A DNA stretch of 7,175 nt from Novosphingobium sp. (lineage in GTDB: Bacteria; Pseudomonadota; Alphaproteobacteria; Sphingomonadales; Sphingomonadaceae), in the NCBI GenBank assembly GCA_021299075.1, contig JAJTFU010000099.1:1-7175 (forward strand), written 5' to 3'. Made by a program: the position numbers and the translations under genes. Each line of letters opens with the position of its first letter. Position 1 is the stretch's first letter. Positions 5,050 through 7,175 of this stretch are shown one piece after another. Under the pieces are notes generated by a model, which was not told the origin of the DNA, did no database searches, and was given only the letters and a program-made list of their open reading frames with translations.

Positions 5050-5964
5050 GTGAGCAGGATCCTAGCATTCATGGCCGCAGTCGGCCTGTCACTTCCCCTG
5101 GCGGCACCGGCCCTGGCGCAAGCGCAACCCGTGGTGGACTCCGCACCGGAGCCGATTGTCGTTACGGGTGAGCGGGCCGAGCAGGCCAAGGCTGCAGGCA
5201 AGCAGGGCCAGGCCATCACCCAGCGTCCGCTGGAAGATTATCCGCTCGCGCGGCGCTATGCCCCGCTGTGCCTTCACATTTTCGGGATCAACCGCGAAGC
5301 GGGTGAGGTGCTGGCCGAGCGGATTACGGCCAATGCCCAGGTCCTGGGTCTGCGAGCCGGTGACAAAGGGTGCAAGCCCAACGCCTGGATCGGCTTTGTC
5401 CGCAACAGCAAGGCGGCGGTGGCGCAGCTGCGCAAGACGCAGCCGGAAATGTTCGGCACACTGTCGAAGACCGAGATTGACCGGATCTTCGCCGGGTCTG
5501 GCGCGGCGCAGGTCTGGCACACGACCGAGCAGCGCACGATCGACGGGCGGGCGCTGACCAACCTGCAACTGGGTGACACAACGGTCAAATCAACCTCGCT
5601 GTACCAGCCGGGCCGACTGGGCTCGCCGATCCGTTCCGACCTGCTTGGCTCGATCGTGATCTTCGACATGGCCCGGGTTGGCGGCAAGAGTCTGCTGCAA
5701 TTGGCGGACTATGCAACCTTCCGCATCCTGGCGCAGGTTCAGGACCTGCCGCAGGTTGAGCCGCAGACCTTGCCGACGATCCTGTCACTGTTTGCCCAGG
5801 GTGATGCCCCGCCCGACAGCCTGACCGAGTTTGACTGGGCCTATCTGTCGGGCTTCTACCGGATGGATCGCGGCGCGAAGCTGTTGGCCACTGCGAACGC
5901 CACCGAGCGGGCCATGCTGGATGGCACCGCCACCCGGCTCAGCAACAAAGCACGGCCTGACTAG
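5050..5964 (+). CDS. Secreted protein of unknown function with TonB-box-like N-terminus
   Basis: I do not recognise a characterised family, though similar Cys-containing secreted hypotheticals seem to occur in sphingomonads. From the GTG start the product is 304 residues (310 from the ATG at 5032). It begins with a signal peptide: MSRI, a hydrophobic stretch 4-19, and a probable signal peptidase I cut after PALA (residue 23). The mature N-terminus carries PIVVTGER (35-42), like the start of sphingomonad TonB-dependent receptors, but the protein is far too short for a receptor barrel. It has exactly two cysteines, Cys74 (APLCLHIFGI) and Cys108 (KGCKPNAWIGF), 34 residues apart, suiting a single disulfide. 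The C-terminal half (SIVIFDMARVGGKSLLQLAD and EFDWAYLSGFYRMD) looks folded and non-repetitive. No lipobox or internal membrane helix is seen. It lies opposite in strand between phoH and miaB. Its stop overlaps the miaB stop. Confidence 0.85.
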   Translation: MSRILAFMAAVGLSLPLAAPALAQAQPVVDSAPEPIVVTGERAEQAKAAGKQGQAITQRPLEDYPLARRYAPLCLHIFGINREAGEVLAERITANAQVLGLRAGDKGCKPNAWIGFVRNSKAAVAQLRKTQPEMFGTLSKTEIDRIFAGSGAAQVWHTTEQRTIDGRALTNLQLGDTTVKSTSLYQPGRLGSPIRSDLLGSIVIFDMARVGGKSLLQLADYATFRILAQVQDLPQVEPQTLPTILSLFAQGDAPPDSLTEFDWAYLSGFYRMDRGAKLLATANATERAMLDGTATRLSNKARPD

Positions 5965-5967
5965 GCC
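5954..5967. other. Small hairpin on the shared stop codons of convergent genes
   Basis: GGCCT (5954-5958) and AGGCC (5963-5967) form a 5-bp GC-rich stem with loop GACT. The two TAG stops, + strand at 5962-5964 and - strand at 5963-5961, are the two strands of the palindrome CTAG (5961-5964). No T-tract follows on either strand, so a factor-independent terminator is not supported. Confidence 0.5.
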
Positions 5968-7175
5968 AGCCGGGCGCTTAGCGAGTTCGGCCCGGCTTCG
6001 ACCAGCTCGACCTCGACCAGGTCGCCGATCGCCGCTTCGCCGGTGAAATGGACCGATTGGAGCCAGGGCGACTTGCCGAGCCACTGACCCGGGTGCTTGC
6101 CCTTGCGTTCGACCAGCACGCTGCACCGTTTGCCGAGCGAGGCCTGGTTGAAGGCGAGCTGGCTGGCGTTGAGCGCGGCCTGAAGCCGCTGGAGCCGCTC
6201 GTCCATCACCGCGGCGGGAACCTGCCCGTCCATCGTTGCGGCCGGAGTGCCGGGGCGGGGTGAGTACTTGAAGCTGAAGCATTGGGCATAGCCGACCTGT
6301 TCGACCAGCTGCAGCGTGTCCTCGAACTCGGCATCGGTCTCGCCCGGGAAACCGACGATGAAATCGCCGGACAGGGCAATGTCGGGCCGCGCGGCGCGGA
6401 CCTGATCCAGCACGCGCAGGTAGCTCTCCGCCGTGTGGCTGCGGTTCATCGCCTTCAGCACGCGGTCATTCCCGACCTGGACCGGCAGGAGCAGGAAGGG
6501 CATCAACTGCGGAATGTCGCGGTGGGCGGCGATCAACCCATCGGTCATGTCGTTGGGATGGCTGGTGGTATAGCGGATCCGCGCCAGACCGGGGATTGTC
6601 GCCAGAACTTCAACCAGTTTCTCAAGTCCGCGGCCATCACTATCGCGCCAGGCGTTGACGTTCTGGCCAAGCAGCGTGATTTCGCGGGCGCCGGCATCAA
6701 CCAGCTTCTTCGCTTCTTCAACCAGGTCTTTGAACAGACGCGAAACTTCGGCGCCGCGGGTATAGGGCACCACGCAATAGGTGCAGAACTTGTCGCAGCC
6801 TTCCTGCACGGTCAGAAACGCGTTGGGGCCAACCTTGCGGCGTGCCGGCAGGACGTCGAACTTGGTCTCGGCCGGCATGTCGACATCGACCGCGCGGCGC
6901 CCTTCGACGGCTTCGGCGATCATGCCCGGCAGGCGGTGATAGGCCTGCGGGCCCACCACCATGCTGACCGCCGGCGCGCGCTTCATGATTTCCTCGCCCT
7001 CGGCCTGGGCCACGCAGCCGGCCACTGCGATCAGCGGACTGGTACCATCCTCGCGGCGCAAGCGGCCGATGTCGGAATAGACCTTCTCGGCCGCCTTCTC
7101 GCGGATGTGGCAGGTGTTGAGGACGACCAGGTCCGCTTCCTCACCCTCCGGCGCGGGCATGATGCCCTGCTCGCC
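5961..7175 (-). CDS. miaB: tRNA-2-methylthio-N6-(dimethylallyl)adenosine37 methylthiotransferase MiaB, 5'-truncated by window edge
   Basis: MiaB is a radical-SAM enzyme that adds a methylthio group to isopentenyl-A37 of tRNAs reading UNN codons, using two 4Fe-4S clusters. The frame stays open to the right edge (last codons encode GEQGI), so about 40 N-terminal residues, including the first cluster cysteine, lie outside. In the visible 404 residues (counted from the edge), Cys22 (NTCHIREKA) and Cys54 (AGCVAQAE) belong to the N-terminal cluster. The radical-SAM CxxxCxxC is Cys127, Cys131 and Cys134 in GCDKFCTYCVVPYTRG. LLGQNVNAW, YTTSHPNDM and SGDFIVGFPGET are typical MiaB blocks, and the end is a TRAM RNA-binding domain (about 344-404). 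The ATG at 7160 is internal, not the start. One oddity is LLLPVQVGND (226-235), where LHLPVQSGSD or LHLPVQSGND is usual. Confidence 0.97.
   Translation of the reverse strand, partial: GEQGIMPAPEGEEADLVVLNTCHIREKAAEKVYSDIGRLRREDGTSPLIAVAGCVAQAEGEEIMKRAPAVSMVVGPQAYHRLPGMIAEAVEGRRAVDVDMPAETKFDVLPARRKVGPNAFLTVQEGCDKFCTYCVVPYTRGAEVSRLFKDLVEEAKKLVDAGAREITLLGQNVNAWRDSDGRGLEKLVEVLATIPGLARIRYTTSHPNDMTDGLIAAHRDIPQLMPFLLLPVQVGNDRVLKAMNRSHTAESYLRVLDQVRAARPDIALSGDFIVGFPGETDAEFEDTLQLVEQVGYAQCFSFKYSPRPGTPAATMDGQVPAAVMDERLQRLQAALNASQLAFNQASLGKRCSVLVERKGKHPGQWLGKSPWLQSVHFTGEAAIGDLVEVELVEAGPNSLSARLA

Noticed and set aside
5050..5964. TonB-dependent receptor annotation based on IVVTGER
   Set aside because: The product is about 300 residues, with no plug or beta-barrel signature. 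Only the short N-terminal motif is similar.

Overview
The window is GC-rich and gene-dense. Protein signatures (MiaB with the CDKFCTYCVVPYTRG block, a PhoH/YbeY/CorC series, an IVVTG-type secreted protein) and two kinds of palindromic intergenic repeat point to an alphaproteobacterium, most likely a member of the Sphingomonadales. That placement is from recalled family patterns, not from a database search.

Layout: (i) 1-72, a short leader with a possible promoter and a clear ribosome-binding site. (ii) 73-519 (+), a cytoplasmic cyclophilin-type peptidyl-prolyl isomerase. (iii) 520-625, a REP-like pair of mirror-image hairpins filling the gap between two convergent genes. (iv) 626-4764 (-), five genes in a row, in transcription order phoH (ybeZ), ybeY, corC (ybeX), a LysR-type regulator and an exported cyclophilin. 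Gaps after ybeY are only 8, 3 and 17 nt, so these genes are probably co-transcribed; the phoH-ybeY gap carries an 83-bp inverted repeat. (v) 4765-5049, a divergent intergenic region with two small palindromes. (vi) 5050-5964 (+), a secreted protein of unknown function. (vii) 5961-7175 (-), miaB, cut by the right edge so that its N-terminus is missing.

The backbone is the conserved tRNA/ribosome maintenance cluster miaB-ybeZ-ybeY-ybeX. MiaB thiomethylates tRNA A37, YbeZ (a PhoH-like ATPase) and YbeY (a metal-dependent RNase) act together in rRNA maturation and ribosome quality control, and CorC/YbeX is a CBS protein linked to Mg/Co homeostasis and ribosome integrity. Two things depart from the usual order. 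An opposite-strand secreted-protein gene separates miaB from phoH. After corC, where lnt is often found, there is a LysR regulator and a periplasmic cyclophilin.

I see no prophage, insertion sequence, CRISPR array, RNA gene or defence system. The most interesting features are the inverted repeat running up to the ybeY ribosome-binding site (which argues for a TTG start), the mirror-image hairpin pair between the convergent cyclophilins, overlapping CTAG stop codons of two convergent genes, an altered LHLPVQSG-type motif in MiaB, and the uncharacterised secreted protein with a TonB-box-like N-terminus.
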